Below are positions 1 to 4,571 of a DNA stretch of 5,277 nt, piece by piece. Position 1 is the first letter of the stretch. Each line of letters starts with the position of its first letter. A program made the translations under genes and the position numbers. The notes beneath the pieces are model-generated. The model ran no database searches, had not been told where the DNA came from, and worked only from the letters and a program-made list of their open reading frames with translations. This stretch comes from Coriobacteriales bacterium (GTDB lineage: Bacteria > Actinomycetota > Coriobacteriia > Coriobacteriales > UBA8131), in the NCBI GenBank assembly GCA_031254905.1, contig JAIRTN010000135.1, forward strand, positions 1 through 5,277, read 5' to 3'.

Positions 1-459
1 ATAGAGGCGCTGGACGATACCGAGCGCGACATGCTTGAGGAACTTCGCTCTCGCCGCGCGGGTGCCTTTGTCTCCTTCCACAAAGGTGCTGATTTGCGCG
101 GCTGCATCGGCACCATATCTGCTACTTGCGATAACATTTTTGAGGAAATCTGCCGCAACACTGTGAGCGCCGCGGACAGCGACCCCCGCTTCCCCGCGAT
201 ACGCTTAGACGAGGCGCCCGCTCTCTCCTGCAGCGTCGACATACTCGGGCCGACCGAGCCTGTCGCCGACGAGGCCGAACTCGACGCACAGCGCTACGGC
301 GTCATTGTCTCGAAGGGCTTTCGCCGCGGCCTGCTTCTGCCTGCCCTTGAGGGCGTAGACAGCCCCGCGGAGCAGATAGCTATCGCGTTGCGCAAGGCGG
401 GCATTGCGCCAAGCGAATCCTATGCGCTGGAGCGTTTTGAGGTGATTCGTTACGAATGA
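1..459 (+). CDS. amrA: AmmeMemoRadiSam system protein A (AMMECR1 domain), 5' partial
   Basis: The frame is open from base 1, so the gene starts upstream; the first ATG (31) lies inside the expected domain and is probably not the start. The visible 152 residues carry the AMMECR1 hallmarks: LRGCIGTI (94-117), an EEI..NTVSAA..DPRFP block, a YGVIVSKGFRRGLLLP block, then EGVDS with a conserved C-terminal helix (IALRKAGI). AMMECR1-like proteins occur in all domains of life. In bacteria and archaea they co-occur with a Memo-family protein (AmrB) and a radical SAM enzyme (AmrS), and the joint reaction is not established. The stop overlaps the amrS start (ATGA), which suggests translational coupling. 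AmrB is not visible; it could be a separate upstream gene or an N-terminal fusion to this protein. The family call is firm. Biochemical role and N-terminal extent are unknown. Confidence 0.93.
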   Translation: MEALDDTERDMLEELRSRRAGAFVSFHKGADLRGCIGTISATCDNIFEEICRNTVSAADSDPRFPAIRLDEAPALSCSVDILGPTEPVADEAELDAQRYGVIVSKGFRRGLLLPALEGVDSPAEQIAIALRKAGIAPSESYALERFEVIRYE

Positions 460-1319
460 GTGCCTCCGATGGCATAGTTTGCCCCCTCTGTCCCCACGCC
501 TGCGCGCTGACGGAAGGGAATTTTGGTGTCTGCGGCGGGCGCGTCGCGCGCGGCGGTGCGGTTGTGGCGGACAATTACGGCAGGCTCACAGCCCTTGCGC
601 TCGACCCCATTGAGAAAAAGCCTCTCGCCGCCTTCCACCCCGCAAGTACGATACTCTCCGTGGGAAGCTACGGCTGCAACCTCTCCTGCCCCTTCTGCCA
701 AAACAGCAGCATCGCCCGGCTTCGTGGCGACAGACTTGGGCAGCTTGGCGCGCCACGCATCGATACACGCACGCCCAATGAACTCGTCGAAACAGCCTTG
801 ACCCTCAAGAAGCGCGGCAACATCGGCATCGCCTATACCTATAATGAGCCGCTCATCGGCTACGAATTTGTCACCGATACCGCAAAACTTGCCCATGAGG
901 CCGGCCTGCTCAACGTCATCGTAACGAACGGCTACGTCAACGAAGCGCCGCTTGTCGCCCTCCTACCCCACCTCGACGCGGCCAACATCGACCTCAAGGG
1001 CTTCACGCAAGACTTCTACCATCGCGTTGGCGCACCGAAGGGCCTTGCAACCGTCAAACGCTCCATCGAACTCGCCGCGCCCGTCATACACGTCGAAGTA
1101 ACAACCCTCATCAGTCCCGGCCTCAACGACAACACAGAAGAAATAGAGAGCCTCGCCCGCTGGCTCGCCGAAATCGACCCGCACATTCCGCTACACCTCA
1201 CCCGCTTCCACCCCTCCTACCGCATGCTCGACGTGGCCCCCACCCCCCGCGCTACCATCCATCATCTCATCGCCGTCGCACAACGCCACCTCCACACCGT
1301 CCTCCCCGGCAACCTCTAA
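456..1319 (+). CDS. amrS: AmmeMemoRadiSam system radical SAM enzyme
   Basis: This 287-residue protein has the radical SAM cluster motif CX3CX2C at C74, C78 and C81 (YGCNLSCPFCQN), which should bind a [4Fe-4S] cluster and S-adenosylmethionine. An N-terminal cysteine set (C9, C12, C16, C26 in a CPLCPHAC...GVCGGR context) matches the AmrS/PflA-like family. Other family blocks are TYNEP (128-132), VTNGY (156-160), NIDLKGF (177-183), a PGLND turn (221-225) and LTRFHPSY (248-255). The product and substrate of AmrS are not established. The start at 456 overlaps the amrA stop by 4 bases and fits the family N-terminus. The protein ends at LPGNL, where longer homologues continue into a cysteine-rich C-terminal segment; nothing resembling that segment follows the TAA. 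It is therefore either the short form of the family or a natural truncation. The enzyme is probably cytoplasmic and co-transcribed with amrA. Confidence 0.93.
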   Translation: MSASDGIVCPLCPHACALTEGNFGVCGGRVARGGAVVADNYGRLTALALDPIEKKPLAAFHPASTILSVGSYGCNLSCPFCQNSSIARLRGDRLGQLGAPRIDTRTPNELVETALTLKKRGNIGIAYTYNEPLIGYEFVTDTAKLAHEAGLLNVIVTNGYVNEAPLVALLPHLDAANIDLKGFTQDFYHRVGAPKGLATVKRSIELAAPVIHVEVTTLISPGLNDNTEEIESLARWLAEIDPHIPLHLTRFHPSYRMLDVAPTPRATIHHLIAVAQRHLHTVLPGNL

Positions 1320-1330
1320 CCCCAACCTCC

Positions 1331-1384
1331 CGGACGGCCATCCGCCATCGGACGCCCATCCGCCATCGGACGCCCATCCGTCAT
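1331..1384. repeat. Three tandem 18-bp units
   Basis: The units lie at 1331-1348, 1349-1366 and 1367-1384, without spacers. The middle copy reads CGGACGCCCATCCGCCAT. The first differs by one base (G for C at position 7) and the third by one base (T for C at position 15). Each unit contains CGGA and TCCG arms that could form a 4-bp stem. The array starts 11 bases after the amrS stop and runs directly into the repeat-like element at 1382. Confidence 0.9.
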
Positions 1385-1418
1385 TTCGACCGAAGCCGCA
1401 GGCGTAGAGAGAAATCTA
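1382..1418. repeat. Interspersed-repeat-like element (CATTTCGACCGAAG...GAGAAATCT)
   Basis: The left part CATTTCGACCGAAG and right part GAGAAATCTA flank a small GCC-GCA-GGC hairpin (1395-1403). The outer arms ATTTC (1383-1387) and GAAAT (1411-1415) are complementary, so the element can fold as a nested hairpin. From memory, similar sequences occur as dispersed intergenic elements in many bacterial genomes; I cannot check copy number here. The strand is arbitrary and the function is unknown. Confidence 0.5.
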
Positions 1419-1482
1419 GTCGTGCGGCTGCGAGCTGAACATTCCTTAAAACGCCCCCACCCCATTCAAAACCTCTAGGCCT

Positions 1483-1497
1483 TATAATTAATAATTA
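1483..1497 (+). promoter_or_regulatory. Probable -10 box with overlapping palindrome upstream of yhfC-like gene
   Basis: TATAAT at 1483-1488 is a perfect -10 hexamer in an AT-rich patch within GC-rich DNA. No good -35 exists at normal spacing; the nearest candidate, TTCAAA at 1465-1470, is only 12 bases away. The -10 overlaps TAATTA-A-TAATTA (1485-1497), a 13-base palindrome that is also a direct repeat. A weak -35 plus a palindrome over the -10 would suit an activator- or repressor-controlled promoter, but this is inference. Confidence 0.5.
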
Positions 1498-1514
1498 CCG
1501 TGGAAGCTTTCCGG
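1498..1514 (+). promoter_or_regulatory. Leader hairpin upstream of the yhfC-like gene
   Basis: CC (1498-1499) plus GGAA (1502-1505) can pair with TTCCGG (1509-1514), giving a 6-bp stem with a 2-base bulge and a 3-base loop. If transcription starts about 7 bases after the -10 box (around 1495), this hairpin sits at the very 5' end of the mRNA, where such structures can protect against decay. It ends 6 bases before the Shine-Dalgarno region. Confidence 0.35.
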
Positions 1515-1520
1515 CTCAAG

Positions 1521-1528
1521 AAAGAGGT
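1521..1528 (+). promoter_or_regulatory. Ribosome binding site of the yhfC-like gene
   Basis: AAAGAGGT lies 6 bases upstream of the ATG at 1535. This supports that start over the downstream methionines. Confidence 0.75.
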
Positions 1529-1534
1529 CTCCCG

Positions 1535-2437
1535 ATGCCCACCGCAACGATTCCTTTCGCGTCAATTCTCACAATAGCCTTGCTCCTCCTTTTTTCGATA
1601 GCGCTCCCCCTCATCGCCTGTCTGGTGATACGCAAAATCACGAAAGCCTCCTTCATGAGCCTATTCATCGGCATGGCGGTCTTTGCCGTCTGCTACGTCA
1701 TCGCCTTGGCAACTCAGTACCTGTTCGCGCTCGTCATAGCCAATCAACTGCTGCTCATATTCGTGCTTTGCCTGCGCGCGGGCCTTGTCGAAGAATCAGC
1801 GCGCTTCCTCGCGTTCAAGGTATTCCTGCGCAAAAAAACCGCCCCCGGCGACGCCCTGATGTACGGTGTGGGCCACGGTGGCATAGAGGTTTTGCTGGTT
1901 TTTACCCTCGCCATGCTCAGCAACCTGATGTTCGCCATCATGATAAACGCTGGCATGCTCGACATACTCATCGCCACTGCCCCGGAGCAGGCCAGCGTTC
2001 TGGAAAACGCGGTCTCCCTCCTCAGCACCACCACCCCGCTGCTCCTCAGCATGGGGTTCTTTGAGCGCATCAGCGCCATGATTCTCCACATCTCGCTCAG
2101 CATGGTGGTCTTTTACGCCGCGCGCCGCCGCAAACCCCTCTTTCTCGTACTCGCAATTCTGCTGCACACCTTGGCCAACAGCACCCTCCTCCTCCTGCAA
2201 CTCGGCTGGATAAGCGTCGAAATCTTCGAACTTCTCCTCTTTGTCGTATCGCTGGGCTACGCGGTCATCGCCTTTTTCCTCACCCGTCACTATATCGCCA
2301 CGGACAAGGCAGCCGCTCAGCCGCCGACAGTTCCCCCGGCACCGCCCATGCCACCCATGCCGCCGGTACCCCCTGCGCCTCCAACCCCGCCCGCTCAGCC
2401 GCCGGCACCTCCCGCGCCAACCCCACAATCCCTCTAA
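1535..2437 (+). CDS. YhfC-family intramembrane protease (putative) with proline-rich C-terminal tail
   Basis: This 300-residue protein has about seven or eight hydrophobic segments (roughly 10-32, 40-60, 62-82, 108-138, 162-175, 180-197, 200-222, 228-250). Polar family motifs sit in or beside membrane segments: EESAR (86-90), GVGHGGIE (111-118), FER (176-178), H185 in ILHISLS and H211 in LLHTLANS. These match the YhfC family, which is related to the CPBP/Abi-type intramembrane proteases with an EExxR motif. The expected role is membrane proteolysis, with E86/E87, H114, E118 and the two later histidines as candidate active-site residues. The substrate is unknown. After the last membrane segment comes a tail (about 262-297) dominated by PPA, PPM, PPV and PPT steps, which I do not associate with the family. 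The tail probably needs EF-P for translation. The gene has its own probable promoter and lies 27 bases before rpe. Confidence 0.82.
   Translation: MPTATIPFASILTIALLLLFSIALPLIACLVIRKITKASFMSLFIGMAVFAVCYVIALATQYLFALVIANQLLLIFVLCLRAGLVEESARFLAFKVFLRKKTAPGDALMYGVGHGGIEVLLVFTLAMLSNLMFAIMINAGMLDILIATAPEQASVLENAVSLLSTTTPLLLSMGFFERISAMILHISLSMVVFYAARRRKPLFLVLAILLHTLANSTLLLLQLGWISVEIFELLLFVVSLGYAVIAFFLTRHYIATDKAAAQPPTVPPAPPMPPMPPVPPAPPTPPAQPPAPPAPTPQSL
2313..2404 (+). repeat. Proline-codon repeat block bounded by 14-bp direct repeats
   Basis: CCGCTCAGCCGCCG occurs at 2313-2326 and again at 2391-2404, exactly 78 bases (26 codons) apart and in frame, so the peptide AQPP recurs at residues 261 and 287. 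Between the copies are CCN-rich triplets encoding repeated PPx units, including ATGCCACCC/ATGCCGCCG steps. The arrangement suggests growth by slippage or unequal recombination and a length that may vary between strains. Confidence 0.8.
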
Positions 2438-2451
2438 TCCCCACCCCCAAG

Positions 2452-2464
2452 AAGGGACAGTCCC
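2452..2464 (+). promoter_or_regulatory. Ribosome binding site of rpe, inside a small inverted repeat
   Basis: AAGGGA (2452-2457) is spaced 7 bases from the ATG at 2465. GGGA (2454-2457) can pair with TCCC (2461-2464) across a 3-base loop, so the core of the site could be masked by a 4-bp hairpin ending at the start codon. The hairpin is short and may be incidental. Confidence 0.6.
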
Positions 2465-3214
2465 ATGTTCGGAAGCCCCCAAATCTCACCCTCGCTGCTC
2501 TCGGCAGACTTTCTCAACCTCGAGCGCGACGTCCGCCTCATCGAGCGCGCCCACCCCGAGTGGCTCCACATTGACGTCATGGACGGCCACTTTGTCCCCA
2601 ATCTAACCATCGGCCCTCCCGTCATAAAATTGCTAAAGCAAATAACAAATATCCCACTCGACGTACATCTGATGATTTCCAATCCCGCAGAACAACTGGA
2701 CTGGTTTCTCGAAGCAGGGGCAGACCTTATAACGATTCATGTGGAGGCAGGCGGCACCGTTTGCGCAAACACCAGTCTCCCTTCTCCCCCCACCATCCCC
2801 GGCTCCTCCCGCTCTGTGGAGCGCGTCGACGACCCCTCCGCGCTCATCAAACTGCTTGAGCGCATCCACGCGGGCGGCGCGCAGGCAGGGCTCTCCCTCA
2901 ACCCACAAACCCCGGCATCGGCCATCGAACCCTTCATCGCCCTTATCGACCTCGTACTCGTCATGAGCGTCCATCCGGGCTTCGGTGGTCAATCCTTCAT
3001 CGGTACAACGCCCGCAAAAATCGCCCAGATTGCCGCCTATGCCCGCGCGGCGGGAGTAAATCCCCTGTTAGAGGTCGACGGCGGCATCAACGTACAAACC
3101 GCGGCTCTCGTTGTTTCCGAAGGCGCGGATGTCTTGGTTGCCGGCAACGCCATTTTTGCTGCCCCCGACCCCTGTGCCGCGTTAGCCGAGATACGCGCCG
3201 CCGCCGGCCAATAG
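2465..3214 (+). CDS. rpe: Ribulose-phosphate 3-epimerase with an extra loop
   Basis: This enzyme interconverts ribulose 5-phosphate and xylulose 5-phosphate in the cytoplasmic pentose phosphate pathway. The TIM-barrel family motifs are all present: ISPSLLSADF near the N-terminus, HIDVMDGHFVPNLTIGP (35-51), LDVHLMI (65-71), LVLVMSVHPGFGGQSFI (163-179), EVDGGI (203-208) and VAGNAIF (225-231). Metal ligands H35, D37, H68 and D205 are intact, with D37 and D205 the catalytic acid/base pair. At 249 residues it is longer than the usual 215-225. The extra length, about 28 residues, lies between HVEA (92-95) and AGLSLNP (140-146) and includes a Ser/Pro-rich stretch (about 104-116). That position is the loop after the fourth strand, on the active-site face of the barrel. 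It sits 27 bases after the yhfC-like gene and 14 before the desulfurase gene, so it is probably co-transcribed with both. Confidence 0.95.
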   Translation: MFGSPQISPSLLSADFLNLERDVRLIERAHPEWLHIDVMDGHFVPNLTIGPPVIKLLKQITNIPLDVHLMISNPAEQLDWFLEAGADLITIHVEAGGTVCANTSLPSPPTIPGSSRSVERVDDPSALIKLLERIHAGGAQAGLSLNPQTPASAIEPFIALIDLVLVMSVHPGFGGQSFIGTTPAKIAQIAAYARAAGVNPLLEVDGGINVQTAALVVSEGADVLVAGNAIFAAPDPCAALAEIRAAAGQ

Positions 3215-3228
3215 CCCCCTCCACCTCA

Positions 3229-4398
3229 ATGACCTCCGCCAACCCTACCCCGCCAATGACCCGCACCTACCTCGACCACGCCGCCACCTCCCCTCTGCTC
3301 CCCGAAGCCTTCGAGGCTATGCGCCCTTGGCTCACCACCAACTTCGGCAACGCAAGCACCCTCTATCGCGAGGGCAAACGCGCGCGTCAAGCACTCGATG
3401 AGGCCCGCGCGACCATTGCGCACATCATCGGCGCCAATCCAACCGAAGTCGTATTCACCTCAGGCGGAACCGAGGCCAACAACGCACTCATCAGGGGAAT
3501 CACCCACGCCATCCGCACCCAAAAGGGCCGAGAAAAAGGCGGCAACCACGTCATTGGCGCGGCCTTCGAGCATCACGCAATCCTTGAGCCCCTGCAGGCG
3601 CTCAGGCGCGAGGGCTACGAGCAAACACTCATCAAACCCTCACGCGATGGCTTCATCCTCCCCGAAACCTTCGCCCAAGCGCTCCGCCCCAACACGGTCC
3701 TCGCCACCGTCATGACGGCGCAAAACGAACTCGGCACCATCCAACCCATTACCAAACTCGCACACCTCGCCCACACAAACGGCACGCTGTTCCACACCGA
3801 CGCCGTTCAGGCCCTCGGCCGCCTCCCCTTCAACGTCCAAACCCTCAACATCGACGCGGCCAGCTTCAGCGCGCACAAACTCGGTGGCCCTCAAGGCGTC
3901 GGCGCCTTTTTCCTCAAACGTCAAACCCCCTTCTCCGCGCTCCAACTCGGCGGCGGACAAGAAGGCAAACGCCGCGCCGGAACCCCCAATATCGCGGGCG
4001 CAGTCGGCTTCGCAACGGCGCTCCAACACACGGAATCCACGCGCCTGCAAGAAACAGCCCGCCTCACCGCCCTGCGCGACTGGCTCGCAACAACCCTCCT
4101 CGCACTGGACACGCGCATCACACTCACCGTCCCGCTCACAACCCACCTACCCCACATCCTCTCCTTCCTCATCGCGGGCTTTGAATCCGAGACCCTCATA
4201 CTCAAGCTCGACGACGCCGGCTTCGCTGTCTCAGGCGGCTCCGCCTGTTCAACCGGCTCCCTCGAACCAAACCACGTCCTCAGCGCGCTCGACATCCCCC
4301 GCGAACAAGCCTACGGCGTACTGCGCATCTCGCTTGGCCACGACAACACCCAAGCCCAACTCGAAGCCTTCATCTCCGCTCTCGCCACCCTCCTCTAA
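3229..4398 (+). CDS. Cysteine desulfurase, NifS/IscS-like (group I)
   Basis: This PLP-dependent enzyme removes sulfur from L-cysteine, giving alanine and an enzyme-bound persulfide used for Fe-S clusters or tRNA thiolation. Motifs in order: YLDHAAT (14-20), TSGGTEANN (77-85), FEHHAI (113-118, H115 stacking on PLP), QNELGTIQP (165-173), FHTDAVQALG (188-197, D191 and Q194 contacting PLP), SAHKLGGPQG (214-223, Schiff-base lysine K217), a KRRAGTPN segment (247-254) and SGGSACSTG (335-343) with catalytic cysteine C340. The long segment around the cysteine, continuing to LEPNHVL, places it in group I. Its 389 residues are normal. The start is uncertain: ATG 3229 and ATG 3256 (residue 10) both lack a clear Shine-Dalgarno sequence, and 3256 places YLDHAAT nearer the N-terminus, as is usual. 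No Fe-S scaffold or tRNA thiolase gene is visible, so isc/nif/mnmA-type assignment is open. The coding strand is very C-rich. Confidence 0.93.
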   Translation: MTSANPTPPMTRTYLDHAATSPLLPEAFEAMRPWLTTNFGNASTLYREGKRARQALDEARATIAHIIGANPTEVVFTSGGTEANNALIRGITHAIRTQKGREKGGNHVIGAAFEHHAILEPLQALRREGYEQTLIKPSRDGFILPETFAQALRPNTVLATVMTAQNELGTIQPITKLAHLAHTNGTLFHTDAVQALGRLPFNVQTLNIDAASFSAHKLGGPQGVGAFFLKRQTPFSALQLGGGQEGKRRAGTPNIAGAVGFATALQHTESTRLQETARLTALRDWLATTLLALDTRITLTVPLTTHLPHILSFLIAGFESETLILKLDDAGFAVSGGSACSTGSLEPNHVLSALDIPREQAYGVLRISLGHDNTQAQLEAFISALATLL

Positions 4399-4405
4399 CC
4401 CCACA

Positions 4406-4419
4406 CTCGTGTATACGAG
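4406..4419 (+). other. Short hairpin after the desulfurase gene
   Basis: CTCGT and ACGAG arms form a perfect 5-bp stem around a GTAT loop, 7 bases after the stop codon. No T-run follows. It could be part of an mRNA 3' end together with the next hairpin. Confidence 0.4.
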
Positions 4420-4432
4420 AGGCAGGGTGGGC

Positions 4433-4453
4433 GTCAGGTCTTGACGGCCTGAC
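4433..4453 (+). terminator. Possible terminator hairpin of the yhfC-rpe-desulfurase unit
   Basis: GTCAGGTC (4433-4440) pairs with GGCCTGAC (4446-4453) over the loop TTGAC, giving 8 bp with one G-T wobble. The following CTTCATT is only mildly T-rich, so as an intrinsic terminator it is weak. It is the strongest stem between the desulfurase stop and the next promoter, which fits a transcript end here. Confidence 0.45.
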
Positions 4454-4481
4454 CTTCATTCCGACCTAAATGGAAATGCTA

Positions 4482-4511
4482 TTGAAGAATGCGGTGAGCA
4501 TGTTCTATACT
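4482..4511 (+). promoter_or_regulatory. Sigma70-type promoter of the secreted repeat protein gene
   Basis: TTGAAG (4482-4487) and TATACT (4506-4511) are separated by 18 bases. They match the TTGACA and TATAAT consensus at four and five of six positions. Transcription would start near 4518, giving a leader of about 54 bases. The promoter follows the possible terminator, so the downstream gene is probably expressed independently of the upstream unit. Confidence 0.65.
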
Positions 4512-4521
4512 GGTGCCCGGG

Positions 4522-4557
4522 GCTAATCGTTTTGTGTCCGACGATGTGGGAATTAGC
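4522..4557 (+). promoter_or_regulatory. Structured 5' leader ending at the Shine-Dalgarno sequence
   Basis: GCTAAT (4522-4527) is perfectly complementary to ATTAGC (4552-4557). Within it, ATCGT (4526-4530) is complementary to ACGAT (4541-4545), overlapping the first arm by two bases, so the two stems compete at the junction or combine as a 4-bp outer plus 5-bp inner stem. The outer arm ends one base before the Shine-Dalgarno sequence. It does not match a riboswitch class that I recognise. Confidence 0.45.
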
Positions 4558-4564
4558 AAGGGAG
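4558..4564 (+). promoter_or_regulatory. Strong ribosome binding site for the secreted protein gene
   Basis: AAGGGAG is spaced 7 bases from the ATG at 4572. Together with the signal peptide that follows, it fixes the start of this gene. Confidence 0.85.
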
Positions 4565-4571
4565 ATAAGAA

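Larger units (their letters stand above)
1320..1534. other. Intergenic region between the amr cluster and the yhfC-rpe-desulfurase unit
   Basis: This is the longest gene-free stretch (215 bases). It opens with C-rich sequence and three 18-bp tandem units, followed by an interspersed-repeat-like motif. The part from 1421 to about 1480 shows nothing I recognise. It ends with an AT-rich promoter-like patch, a leader hairpin and the Shine-Dalgarno sequence of the next gene. No convincing terminator with a T-run follows amrS, so transcription from the amr genes may be stopped by other means or may read through. Confidence 0.8.

Noticed and set aside
450..896. A 148-codon open frame on the - strand opposite amrS
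   Set aside because: It overlaps the radical SAM motif region of a firm gene, its product resembles no family I know, and it is explained by GC-rich codon bias.
1331..1384. Possible CRISPR array
   Set aside because: The three 18-bp units are directly adjacent with no spacers, and no cas gene is visible. It is a simple tandem repeat.
1465..1488. TTCAAA as the -35 element for TATAAT at 1483
   Set aside because: The spacing is 12 bases, too short for sigma70. I kept only the -10 box and noted the lack of a normal -35.
1796..2482. A 228-codon open frame on the - strand opposite the yhfC-like gene
   Set aside because: It is antisense to a well-supported membrane protein. Its product is a low-complexity Gly/Arg/Glu-rich sequence typical of the reverse of Pro/Leu codons, and no family motif is visible.
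2750..2839. Insertion of a mobile element in rpe
   Set aside because: The extra segment is in frame, short, and has no visible terminal inverted repeats or target duplications; a loop expansion explains it better.
3640..4146. A 168-codon open frame on the - strand opposite the desulfurase gene
   Set aside because: It is the shadow of a C-rich coding strand with few stops. It has no recognisable motif and overlaps the conserved desulfurase core.
3884..4444. A 186-codon + strand frame overlapping the desulfurase 3' half
   Set aside because: Its Ser/Pro-rich product is the out-of-frame reading of the desulfurase. The catalytic cysteine motif lies in the other frame.
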